From Stropharia rugosoannulata (taxonomy: Eukaryota > Basidiomycota > Agaricomycetes > Agaricales > Strophariaceae): a stretch of 64,000 nucleotides of DNA. A program made the translations under genes and the position numbers. The notes under the pieces were generated by a model. That model had not been told where the DNA came from, searched no databases, and was given only the letters and a program-made list of their open reading frames with translations. Below are positions 46,589-56,311 of the stretch, in pieces. The first letter of the stretch is position 1. Every line of letters starts with the position of its first letter. The DNA lies in NCBI GenBank assembly GCA_028532985.1, contig JANCIK010000009.1:2542001-2606000 (forward strand), given 5' to 3'.

Positions 46589-48249
46589 ATGGAAGGGCTT
46601 AGTGAAGCCGACATTTGCAACATGGAACGGCTCATCTCAGGGGACGATGATGCCAACATATACAGCTTTTGGGATTCACCGTCCCTAGCACAGTGGTTCT
46701 CCTCAAAAGGATACACGCTGTACGAGCGAGAATGGGAAAACGGCCGCAAAGTTCCTTACGCAAAGCCACGACTATCGTTTGACAGCTACTGTGAAGCTGT
46801 GTACCCTTATGCATACCACGACCTGCGAGTCCCGGAACCAGGAGTTGACGCGTCCCTCTTTGCGCGCACTAGAGTGAATTATAGATCTCTTTGACATTTC
46901 CCGCTCATCTCCAAGGTTCTCATGCCATGATGTCTGTACAGGCTCTCGTGATGTATGCACAGGACGCTCAGCTGAGACATGTCGCCATCAAAATAGCCCA
47001 CGTTGGGAGTGACGAACACAAGATCTGGCAGTTTCTGAACGAGCAGAATGTGGATATGTTACGCGAAAACTGTGTACTTCCTATTCTCGAGCTTCTCTAT
47101 TCGAAAAGTGCTTGCTTTGCAATAATGCCAAGGTGCGTGTCCTTATATATAATATATATTGTATTCTCTTTCGTTCATCCAAATTGCCTTTGTTCGTTTA
47201 GGTGGGGTGATGCGATTCATGAGCCCAGGAGTCTTAGAACATTACGAGACGCGCTGGGCTTAATGCGCGCAAGGCTCAAGGCAAGTACATATTGATGATA
47301 CATTATTGGACGTTTATTCATGTATTTTATCCAGGGAGTGTTTTCATGCACTCTCACAACATCATCCATCGCGTGCGTAGTACTGAAACGGCAATTGCTT
47401 TCCATACCACGAACAAGGCTGTCTGATGCACTCTTCAAAATTCAGGACTTGAAGCCTGATAATGTTGTTGTCAACCATTTCGGAGATCAGGTAGAAGACA
47501 TTAAATATTACTATACACGACGGACCCAGCTTCAAGCGGGGCTTCTTCTGTATGGACTGATTGACTATAACGTATCGATCCTCCTCCCCGGCCCCGTTGA
47601 CAGGACAAAGTTCAGACTGCCCTGCGAAGAATCGTATATTGGCTGTCCATACTACTGCAACGATACAATGCAGGGTGAGTTTGACTACAATCCTTTTGCG
47701 TTTGATGTTTGATGTCTGGGTGTATAGTTCTGTTACTCTTACTAGGTATGTAGGCCTTTGACACCCACTTGTTTGTGCATATTCTGATAGTTTTTTTGTT
47801 TTTTGACCCAGCACCTTACCAGGGACATCCCTTTGCTCGCGCCTTTTCTCGACAAGCTGGTAGCTAGAGACGTAAGGAGGCGGTTTACGGCGGAACAGGC
47901 ACTGCAGTTCCTGGAAAACGAGATTCTGCCCAGGACAACGGAAGAGCAGCTGGCTGCTGGGGAGAGGCTGGATGAGAGGTGCGATTCCGTGACTTATGAG
48001 TACTATGATCGGTGGGAAGGCCTGCCGGAGGATTTTCAGAAGCACTGGGGCGTGTATCGTGAGCCGATGGGTGTGCCACTGACATGGCGCATGCTCCGGT
48101 ACCTCAGGATCATCGAGTGGCTGCCCCCCATGCTCATTCCGAAGACGCGTTTGTTCATTTATAAATCGATGTATATACCGCGGTTGTTGTGGGCTAGGTT
48201 TACTGGTCTTACAGTGAGATGGAGGGGCTCGTCAGTGTACCTGAAATAA
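46589..48249 (+). pseudogene. Kinase-like array copy K2, three in-frame stops
   Basis: Exons 46589-46873, 46942-47132, 47202-47284, 47335-47372, 47446-47745 and 47812-48249. It keeps MEGLSEADICNME, HVAIKIAHVG, HNIIHR-DLKPDNVVVNHFG, GLIDYNVSI and the ending IPKTRLFIYKSMYIPRLLW. In the helix-F segment, where K3 reads FDMGCLGVDLCLHYQ, K2 reads stops at 47710 (TGA), 47725 (TAG) and 47743 (TAG). A cryptic donor at 47707 could skip this segment in frame at the cost of 13 residues. The exon 3 end is also odd: the paralog junction CTCAAG is followed by GCAAGT, but exon 4 is one base short, and using GTACAT four bases on restores the frame. I call it a pseudogene unless RNA shows skipping. Confidence 0.75.
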
Positions 48250-48472
48250 AAGCAATAATCGTCGACATTTCGATGTACAGCACATGTTACGATTGGGCTG
48301 TGTAGTAGTGCCACTGATCAAACAAACAGTCATACATTCGACAACTTGCCACTTGCGCAGTCTTCTTACATAACTTAAGTTTGGCTGTAGTTGAAACTTC
48401 TTTGTTTGGTCCGATACGCGTTCAATATTCAATACGCGTTACAAGCTATCCGTATCTGCTTCTACCTCCAGT

Positions 48473-50106
48473 ATGGAGGGCTTTAGTCAATCTGAATTTG
48501 ACAACATGGAAGCCCTCATCTCAAAGGACGAAGATGCCGACGAGCATGGCTTTTGGGATTCACCGGCCCTCGCACAATGGTTCTCCTCAAAAGGGTACAC
48601 ACTGTACGAGCGCGCATGGGAAAACGGCTACAGTCTGTTATGCAAAGCCCAGGCTGCAGTATGACGATTATTGTGAAGCTGCCTATCCGTATGCATACCA
48701 TGACGCGCGGACCTTGGCACACCATGACCCACGGCTTGACGCCTGGTCGTCACTCGACAACTCCCTCTACGGAAGCACCTATGTAAATTAATAATTTTCT
48801 GACATATATACCCCAATCGTCCTATCTCTAATCCAATCTTTAAACAGCCTGTCGTGATGCATGCCCAGGACGCTCAGCGGAGGCACGTTGCCATCAAGAT
48901 CTCCCGCGTTGGGAGCAACGAGCACAAGATCTGGTCCTTTTTGCTCGAGCAAGAGTTAGATGTGCTGCGGGAGAATTGCGTGCTGCCTGTGCTCGAGATC
49001 CTGTACCTGCAAAATGTATGCTTCGCGATAATGCCGAGGTACGCGTCTTTCGCGCCCATGTACAAGCTATTTGTTCACCTGCGCGTCTCCGTTGGACAGG
49101 TGGGGACGGTCAATTTATGAGCCTCTAACATACAGTACACTACGAAATGCACTCTGCGTAATGCGCGCAAGGCTCAAGGTGAGCGCTTTTCTATGCGCAA
49201 CCGGCTATTCGCTCACGTATTTCTTCAAGGGCGCAGCCTTCCTGCACTCGCACAACATAATCCATCGTGTGCGTAGAACCAAAATCAGACTTGACATAAA
49301 AATTCTAACATGCGCTGCCGAATTCAGGACTTGAAATCCAACAATGTTGTCGTCAATCACTTCGGAAATGAGGTACACGAGAGTGGTTATCATTACACCC
49401 GGAAAGTGCAGCTTCAAGCAGGGCTTCTTTTATACGGATTAATCGATTACAACGTCTCAATCATGCTCCCTAGCCCCGTCGACAGGACCCAATTCAGGCT
49501 ACCGTGCAAGGAATCGTATCTCGGCTCCCCATACCGCTGCAATGACACGGCTCAAGGGGAATTCGACTACAATCCTTTCGCGTTTGATATGGGCTGTCTG
49601 GGGGTGGATCTTTGTTTGCATTACCAGGTAAAGCCTCTTCATATTTGGGGAAATATATTGACCAATATATATATTATGTCCTATAGCATTACACCAAGGA
49701 CATACCCATGCTTGCACCCTTCCTTGACAAATTAATAACAAGAGACATAAGTAGCCGGTTTACGGCAGATCAGGCACTGCAGTTCCTGGACGACGAGGTG
49801 CTGCCCAGCGCAACAGAGGCACAGCTGAATGTCAGAGAAAGGACAAACGATAAGTACTTTTCCGCGAGTTACGAGTACTATGATCGCTGGGAAGGCCTTC
49901 CAGCGGAATTTCAGAAGCAGTGGGCCGCGTATCGCGAGCCGCTCGGCGTGCCACTCACATGGCGGATACTCCGGTACCTTACGACCATCGAGTGGTTGCC
50001 TCCCATGCTTATCCCACACACGCGTCTGCTATTTTTTAAATTGACGTATATACCACGGCTTTTGTGGGCTCAGTTTACCAGAAATAAAGTCGATATTATT
50101 TACTGA
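48473..50106 (+). pseudogene. Kinase-like array copy K3, frameshift in exon 1
   Basis: Exons 48473-48782, 48848-49038, 49100-49178, 49230-49268, 49328-49627 and 49687-50106. Exon 1 begins MEGFSQSEFDNMEALISKD but loses frame at about 48638 (two bases missing, or one extra, relative to K2), reaching TGA soon after. The continuation YAKPRLQYDDYCEAAYPYAYHD is intact in the next frame. All later exons are open and typical: HVAIKISRVG, CVLPVLEILYLQN, HNIIHR-DLKSNNVV, GLIDYNVSI, FDMGCLGVDLC and SRFTADQALQFL. K3 has N where K1 and K2 have D in the DLK-x-[DN]-N loop. A single lesion in an otherwise clean gene means a recent event or a sequencing error. Confidence 0.72.
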
Positions 50107-51420
50107 GTCTCTTGCCTAGTTATGTGACGCAACTGAAAACAGTGGAACCTTAGTAGATCACCCGCATTGAACAAATATATTGCATTACGATTGGGACGCC
50201 TGCTTTAGAGAGTGTGTTTGGAGTTTGTTGTTGCAGTTCAACTTGTTTAGTTTTCGCTTATTCTCAGCTAAACGGACTCTCAAAATAAACCTCGACTTCC
50301 CTGCGGACACTTTACCTTACAGCTATGGCTGATTTAGACGATCATTCTCTGAAACTGTTGGATAGAATACTAGCAGGAGAAACAAGTTTCGACCTCACGC
50401 AGTTTTGGGACTCGCCGCTTCTATTTGACTGGCTTGCTGCCAAAGGATATACGCTATATGAACGTGTTGCCGACCCAGATGACGAGTATCAAGTAATGTG
50501 GGCGAAACCTAGGCTCCCATTTGATAGCTTCTGTGAAAGTGTTTATCCTTACGCATACCACGACGCAAGGCCCAATAATTCTCTTCGTACATTATCCTAT
50601 ACGGTGATCTACAGACCCTCTATTCTATCATCATGCTCCGAAAGCTCATATTGGTCCATTCAACTTAGACCCGCGTTATGTATGCTCAGGATGCCAAAAG
50701 GAGGCATGTTGCTATGAAGATTGTTTCTCTTGATAGCAACGAATATCGCATACTGCATTTTCTAAGTCAACAGAGCCGTGATATATTACAGCAACATGAT
50801 TGTATATTGCCCGTCCTGGACCTTCTGCATCTACGAGATGTCTGTTTTGCTGTTATGCCAAGGTGGGTGACTCGCTCGTGCTTATTTCTTATTGGGTCAC
50901 TGAATGATATGCCATGGTACTCAGGTGAGGGGGCCAAGTCACTCTATCCGACTCAGGCGTTACTGTTCGAGATTATATTCGTTTGATGCACTCGATGCTG
51001 AAGGTATGTGTAGGCGCAGATGTTTTATTGACCTCCTCGAAATATTAAACTTTTGTAGGGGTTGTCATACTTGCATTCTTATAATATTATCCACCGTGTA
51101 AGTCGACCTTTCAAGAATTACCTTTGATAGATATCTAAACATCCACAGGACATTAAAGTTGACAACGTCCTCGTGAACTGCTTTGTGGATGAAGAACAAC
51201 TATCTTTTCTCGGGTATCGAAAGCAACACTTGGAGCATGTCTCGTATGCCTTGATTGACTATGATGTGTCGATAATCCGGGCACCTCGCAACATTGATAG
51301 GGCGGACTTTCGACTCCCTTGCGAAGAATCATATATAGGAACATGGTCACCGCCAGCTGACACTTCACAGGGTGAATTCGATTACAACCCATTTGCATAT
51401 GATGTTGGTACAATGGGTGT

Positions 51421-51802
51421 ATGGCGGTCCATGTGTACTTTTATTCCGCGCAATTTTTTGCGCAATCTTGTGCCCCGCAGAAAAGTTGAATGCCCCGCGG
51501 AAATTATAAACACCCCGCAGAAAGTTGAAGTGCCCCGCAGAAGTTGAAATTCCGCGCGCGCAGAAATGCGGTGTCTGAAATCTGCGCGGGGTGAGTTTTT
51601 CGAGTCAAATACATGTTTTTTGTCCAAAAGCATGCATATAAATGCCCGCGCGGGATTTTTACACTGCGCGCAGAAATTTAATGCAAGGTGTGTGTTGCGC
51701 GCGCAGAAATTGAGAAATTGACTTGTACTCACATTTTTGACGTGCCGACGTGCCGGAGCTGGGATTTGATGATGTAAGTGATGCGGTCGGCATCACGGAG
51801 CT
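51421..51802 (+). repeat. Left TIR of the element in K4
   Basis: Inverted partner of 52201-52582. A few substitutions and small indels separate the two arms, most of them in the outer CCCCGCAGAA units. Confidence 0.88.
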
Positions 51803-52200
51803 TGGCATTTCGGACTTTAAAACACCGTGGAAACTTGAAAGCAAGGGTAAGGTTGACATTAATGGCGCCCGTCTACTTGCCATTGAAAATCTTGTAATCG
51901 TTTTGCTTATTTCAAAGATATACCAGACCCTTTAATGTGTGAATTATCTACCTAAGTCAGGTATAACATCTGGTTGAGTGGTTGTAGTTGGGTTATATTC
52001 AAATGCACCCGAGGATGCCAATCTTTACTATTACTAAACCAAGGTAAAAAGGACATTTTGCAGAGAAAGTACATAGGGATTTATTAATCATATACATTAG
52101 CTTGCTGTAAGCTATAAGGAGGGGATGACAATTCTATAGTAGGCTCTCCACTCGCTGCCAGGAGGCCAATTTCACACGCTTTTTCAGAGTCCGATGTGTG

Positions 52201-52582
52201 AGCTCCGTGATGCCGACTGCATCACTTACATCATCAAATCCCAGCTCCGGCACGTCGGCACGTCAAAAATGTGAGTACAAGTCAATTTCTCAATTTCTGC
52301 GCGCGCAACACACACCTTGCATTAAATTTCTGCGCGCAGTGTAAAAATCCCGCGCGGGCATTTATATGCATGCTTTTGGACAAAAAACATGTATTTGACT
52401 CGAAAAACTCACCCCGCGCAGATTTCAGACACTGCATTTCTGCGCGCGCGGAATTTCAACTTCTGCGGGGCACTTCAAATTTCTGCGGGGCATTTAGAAA
52501 TTCCGCGGGGCACTTAGATATTCCGCAGGGCAATATATGGCTCATAAAATTGCGCGGAATAAAAGTACACATGGACTGCCAT
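52201..52582 (-). repeat. Right TIR of the element in K4
   Basis: Inverted partner of 51421-51802. It ends at the second ATGGGTGT duplication. Confidence 0.88.
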
Positions 52583-53373
52583 ATGGGTGTAGCATTTTGC
52601 AGACAGTTTCAGGAAGTACCACTTTCAAAGACATTTCATCTATCATAAATTTGTAACGCAAAATATTGATAGACCTATACCACGCTCATACCAATGCTCG
52701 CACCGTTTCTTGATAGGATGATTACGAGTGATGTCAGTAAATGATTCACTGCAGAACAAGCTCTTCAGTTCTTCGGGGATTCGGTTCTGCCTGGATTGAC
52801 AGAAGAACAACTCTCAGTACCCCCATATCCCGTCGGCTCGAGATATTATGAAGAGTATGATCGCTGGGATGCCCTTCCTGAGGATTTCAAGGATAAATGG
52901 GCACTTTATCGCGAGCCTCTTGGGGTGCCTGTTACATGGCGATTCCTCCGTTGGATTAGGAAAATTGAAAGGCTGCCATTTATGCTGATTCCAAAAATAC
53001 GTCTCTTCTTTCACAACCTGACCCATATCCCGTGCTCAATCTGGAAGTATACTAGGAGATTATTGTGGCGCTCACTACAACCGCCACGCTTGTCTTAGAG
53101 CAAATACCATTACATATATTTAGTACTTCACATATATTCGATAGTAATGATTCCCAAAACGCGCTTCTTCTGTATACCGAGCCCTACTCAATTTGGAATT
53201 AGATAGACGACCCTCAGTATACGTAGATGTTACCTGCAGATAGGTCCCCGAACTAAAGGTTTACTACATTAAAATGCGGCCACCCGTACTGACATTTGTC
53301 TAATCATGAGTGGAAGTGGTAGTGGAGCAGAGACCTGGCACTACAGCTTTGTATTGATTCTCGTACCTTGTTT

Positions 53374-55616
53374 TACTCCTGTATGAGTTCCCGGGCACGG
53401 TCAGAGCGAGGTGTGATAGAGCACCGAAAGGCCTTCTTGCTTCTACGCGCGCAGTGTAGCCAGTCGTTAGCATTGGTGTGATGCGGAACCACAAATTAAT
53501 TCAGTAGACTCGTGTACATACATTATAAACCCACTCAGCGACTCGTACTCGTCATTTATGGGGATCTCGCACCCGTTCTCGTCCTTGGCTTTCCCAATGT
53601 CAAACGCGGCTAGGATGCATGCTATGGCGATCCATGTCTGTGAAACAGTGACGCTCTAAGTCTTCTTGACCAGCATAACCCATTGCAGAACAGAACTGCT
53701 TACTGTAGAGCTCCCCACATGCTTCCCGACGCACAGTCTTAATACATCGCCTATGTGAGAAACAGGAGGACCGGGGAGGGAACCTGCACTCACCGCCTTC
53801 CGAATCCATAGGCTAGAACTCGACTGTCCCCGTTCAGCGACCCATCAGCGTTGATGAATCGCCCGGGACGGAACTCCTCCGGCTCATCGTACAGTTCCTC
53901 ATCTCGACACATCGCACTGTCAATCTGATTCGTTAAACAAGCAGATGAAGCAAGATAGACTCAATGAATACGTGCGCAATATTGGGTATTACAGTCGTGC
54001 CTATCATATAATTGATAAGCTCCCGTGCATAGGGAAGTAGATACGAAAGTACCGTTGGGGATAACATATCCCTTGTAGTAGTCGTCCCCGCCCGTGACTA
54101 GATGCGGAACGCCAGTCGCAACGGGCGGTTTCCAGCGCAGAACCTCGCGATATATAGCTTCGACGTAAGGGAGCGCCTCCCTGTCATTGAACAAGGGAAG
54201 ACGCGATGCGCCAAGGAGGCCGTCGATCTCAGCCTGGGCTCGATGCTGTACGTCAGGGTAGATTGCCATCGCGTAAATAAACGTCTCAAGAGCTGACGCG
54301 ACCTGACGTGTAGAGTCAGAGTAAGTTCCAGCGTTATGCCTACTACTATGACCTACAGTGTCAGATGCCGCTGACGAGTGATAAGGGACTCAGTGTCCAG
54401 TTGGTGTGGTGCAAAAACCGAACTCGCGCACCTCCGTAAACTGTATACGCAACATTGAGATAGACCTGCTCTTCTATTTTACTGGTTCCATACTGTGCCT
54501 TCCTCTCCAAGAAATCGGACATAATCGAAGAAGGGACAGCCCCGGCATCCTTGTTGGATTGAACATTAGCATATACGGGCGGCAATGAGCAAAAGCGGTC
54601 GCCCTCAATAGTAATATAGGACACGCACCATGCGCCGCTTCAGGTCGTCCAGGGGGAGACGCACTATCTGTTCCGTAAGCCGCTTCCCCTCCTGCGCTAT
54701 TGCCTTCGCACCGGCTCCGGGGAACCAGATGGGGAGGTGCCGCAGGAAGGGGAAGACGTTGATGAGACTCCCACCGGGGAGTAAAAGCTTCCCAGCAATG
54801 AACACGCTCTGGTCCGCTGCCTCCACGCATGGATCTGTTACTGAATTGACGTCGTACCCGTATATGGTTGCGAGCGGCACAGCGATAGAGAACCTATGAT
54901 ACATGGGGCCAATGATACCCCGTGGTACATAAATTCGGGCTCTTTTTATGTCAAATACAACTTACAGTTTGATGTAATCTTTGAACGCTTGTGGATCTTG
55001 AAGCAAGTTGTTCAGGAATGCTTTCATCTTTGCAATTTGAACCGGGTTGTACGAGTCCGGAGCGACTTCCTTGCGGAAGTGTTCCTGGCACACCCTTCTG
55101 TGCAGCCTCCAAAAGCTCCCGTACTGCATGAGCGAGATGTTCCTATCCCACCCAAGCCTGTTTGCTCGTTAGCAAGCCAGGTTATCAAGGATGAACTTCA
55201 AGGCTCATCGCCAACTTACATCTCAATCATTGGGATGGAAGGCCTGTTAGAGTACCGGTCGGACCGGTTATCGAGCAATGCAAACGCGTCCTTGCGCTTA
55301 TTCAGGACAAGCACATTTGAACCGAGGGCGCTGGCAAAGACTATGTCACCTAGCATGTATCACTAGTTCGCATCGCATAATTTTCAGGTCAGGGTGTATA
55401 GTACTTACTTTTACATTTTACACTCCATTCCCTGTACACTCTCCAGGCATTAGAGTCCGGGACAGGGAAATCAAGCATGTTCCCAATAACCGGGAGTGGG
55501 CGCGGGCCTGGTGGATACTTCTCTGCATTTCGCAATTTGCTGTTCAACTGTAAAACAAACCAGATACATAGTGCGATGCCTAGTAAAGGAAGCAAGCTTT
55601 CTGTTAGCGTTGACAT
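53374..55616 (-). CDS. Cytochrome P450 monooxygenase
   Basis: Membrane-anchored haem monooxygenase of the basidiomycete type. The start at 55616 gives MSTLTESLLPLLGIALCIWF, a hydrophobic anchor followed by KYPPGPRPLPVIGN (proline hinge). The next exons give GDIVFASALGSNVLVLN, SLMQYGSFWRLHRRVCQEHFRKE (helix C WxxxR) and KRLTEQIVRLPLDDLKRRM. Helix I follows, ending VASALETFIYAMAIYP. Then come EAIYREVLRW (ExxR), EPEEFRPGRF and GFGRR-LCVGKHV (haem Cys loop). The last exon ends FRCSITPRSDRARELIQE with the stop at 53374. A TATATAAA lies between 55616 and the alternative upstream Met at 55703, favouring 55616. Exon joins are clear at the haem loop and C-terminus; helix I (about 54250-54420) and the segment before AMCRDEE are ambiguous by eye. 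The substrate is unknown. Confidence 0.83.
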
Positions 55617-55649
55617 GTAGACTGGTGAGATTACTGGAGGAGGTAGCGA

Positions 55650-55657
55650 TTTATATA
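55650..55657 (-). promoter_or_regulatory. TATA box of the P450 gene
   Basis: TATATAAA on the minus strand, about 35-40 bases before the ATG at 55616. Its position argues against translation starting at 55703. Confidence 0.5.
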
Positions 55658-55703
55658 CGTGCATGAAAGTCCCCAGAGATTGATATTGCCGACTTCTTTC
55701 CAT

Positions 55704-56311
55704 GATTGACTTTGTGGACCATTTAAAGGCTAAAAATATACATGAGAATGTAAGAAGACCTGGGAATGGAATTGAGATTCAATTGCCCTCGAAAGCCCGG
55801 ATGAGATAGCTATTCTTGATTCTTTGAAGTATTATGTGTTAGATCGGCCTTGAAGTTTGAAGCTTGAAATTTGAAACCTGATCGACTGTCATCAAGTGCA
55901 TCATATCGAAGTCTACTTTTGGGAGACTAGGCCTTGTATACATTCGCTATGGCTCATGCCGTGTGCTACGAACAAGTTATGAAGACGACGAATGAGCAAT
56001 TGGTTTCTCAGTGCACGGGATTCCTCTGATGTTAAATAAACTCACTGATATCGTATCACTGGTGCGGGACCCTGGAAGCTCTGTTTGATACTCTGAAAGG
56101 TTACTAATGTAAGATGACACTAAGATTTAAGTCACTTCATCCCTACTGCTTATATTTCTTTGATTCTTCAAACGGTGCACAATGAGCTTGAATTGATCGG
56201 GATTGCAGAGATCTCATACACAAAGATTGGTAATTAATATCTGACAATAGTTAGTATGTAGTTCGTAGCCACCAGAGCGTTCATATGTATATTTTGCGGT
56301 ACCCAAGTTCA
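55704..56311. other. Intergenic region between the P450 and ligase 1
   Basis: Upstream flank of the P450 and downstream flank of the ligase. A/T-rich, with no gene seen. Confidence 0.45.

Larger units (their letters stand above)
51421..52582. mobile_element. Non-autonomous inverted-repeat element with 382-bp TIRs and an 8-bp TSD
   Basis: Arms 51421-51802 and 52201-52582 are near-identical inverted copies of equal length (382 bp) around a 398-bp spacer. The same 8-mer ATGGGTGT lies on both sides (51413-51420 and 52583-52590). The ends read ATGGCRGTCCATGTGTAC inward. Within the arms CCCCGCAGAAA/TTGAA units recur and GCGC motifs are dense. No transposase frame exists; predicted frames of about 100 codons are mirror copies of each other. 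The 8-bp duplication suggests hAT-like or another 8-bp-TSD superfamily, but the terminal bases are not the usual hAT CAG/TAG. Confidence 0.9.
50325..53098 (+). pseudogene. Kinase-like array copy K4, two stops and a transposon insertion
   Basis: It begins MADLDDHSLKLLDRILAGE and keeps FWDSPLLFDWLAAKGYTLYER, AKPRLPFDSFCESVYPYAYHD, HVAMKIVSLD and LIDYDVSI. TGA replaces the conserved Trp codon at 50926-50928 (sister copies read R-WG). A second TGA replaces an Arg codon at 52742-52744 (sister RFTAEQ reads stop-FTAEQ). A 1,162-bp inverted-repeat element (51421-52582) splits the helix-F exon after GTMGV. The 3' end resumes MLAPFLDRMI and ends RRLLWRSLQPPRLS. The lesions are independent, so the copy is dead. 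Confidence 0.88.

Noticed and set aside
51382..52648. Mirror 116-125 codon frames in K4
   Set aside because: They are the same inverted-repeat sequence read from both arms, not a gene.
55617..55703. Upstream Met (55703) as the P450 start
   Set aside because: A TATATAAA lies between 55703 and 55616, and the anchor helix starts right after the 55616 Met.
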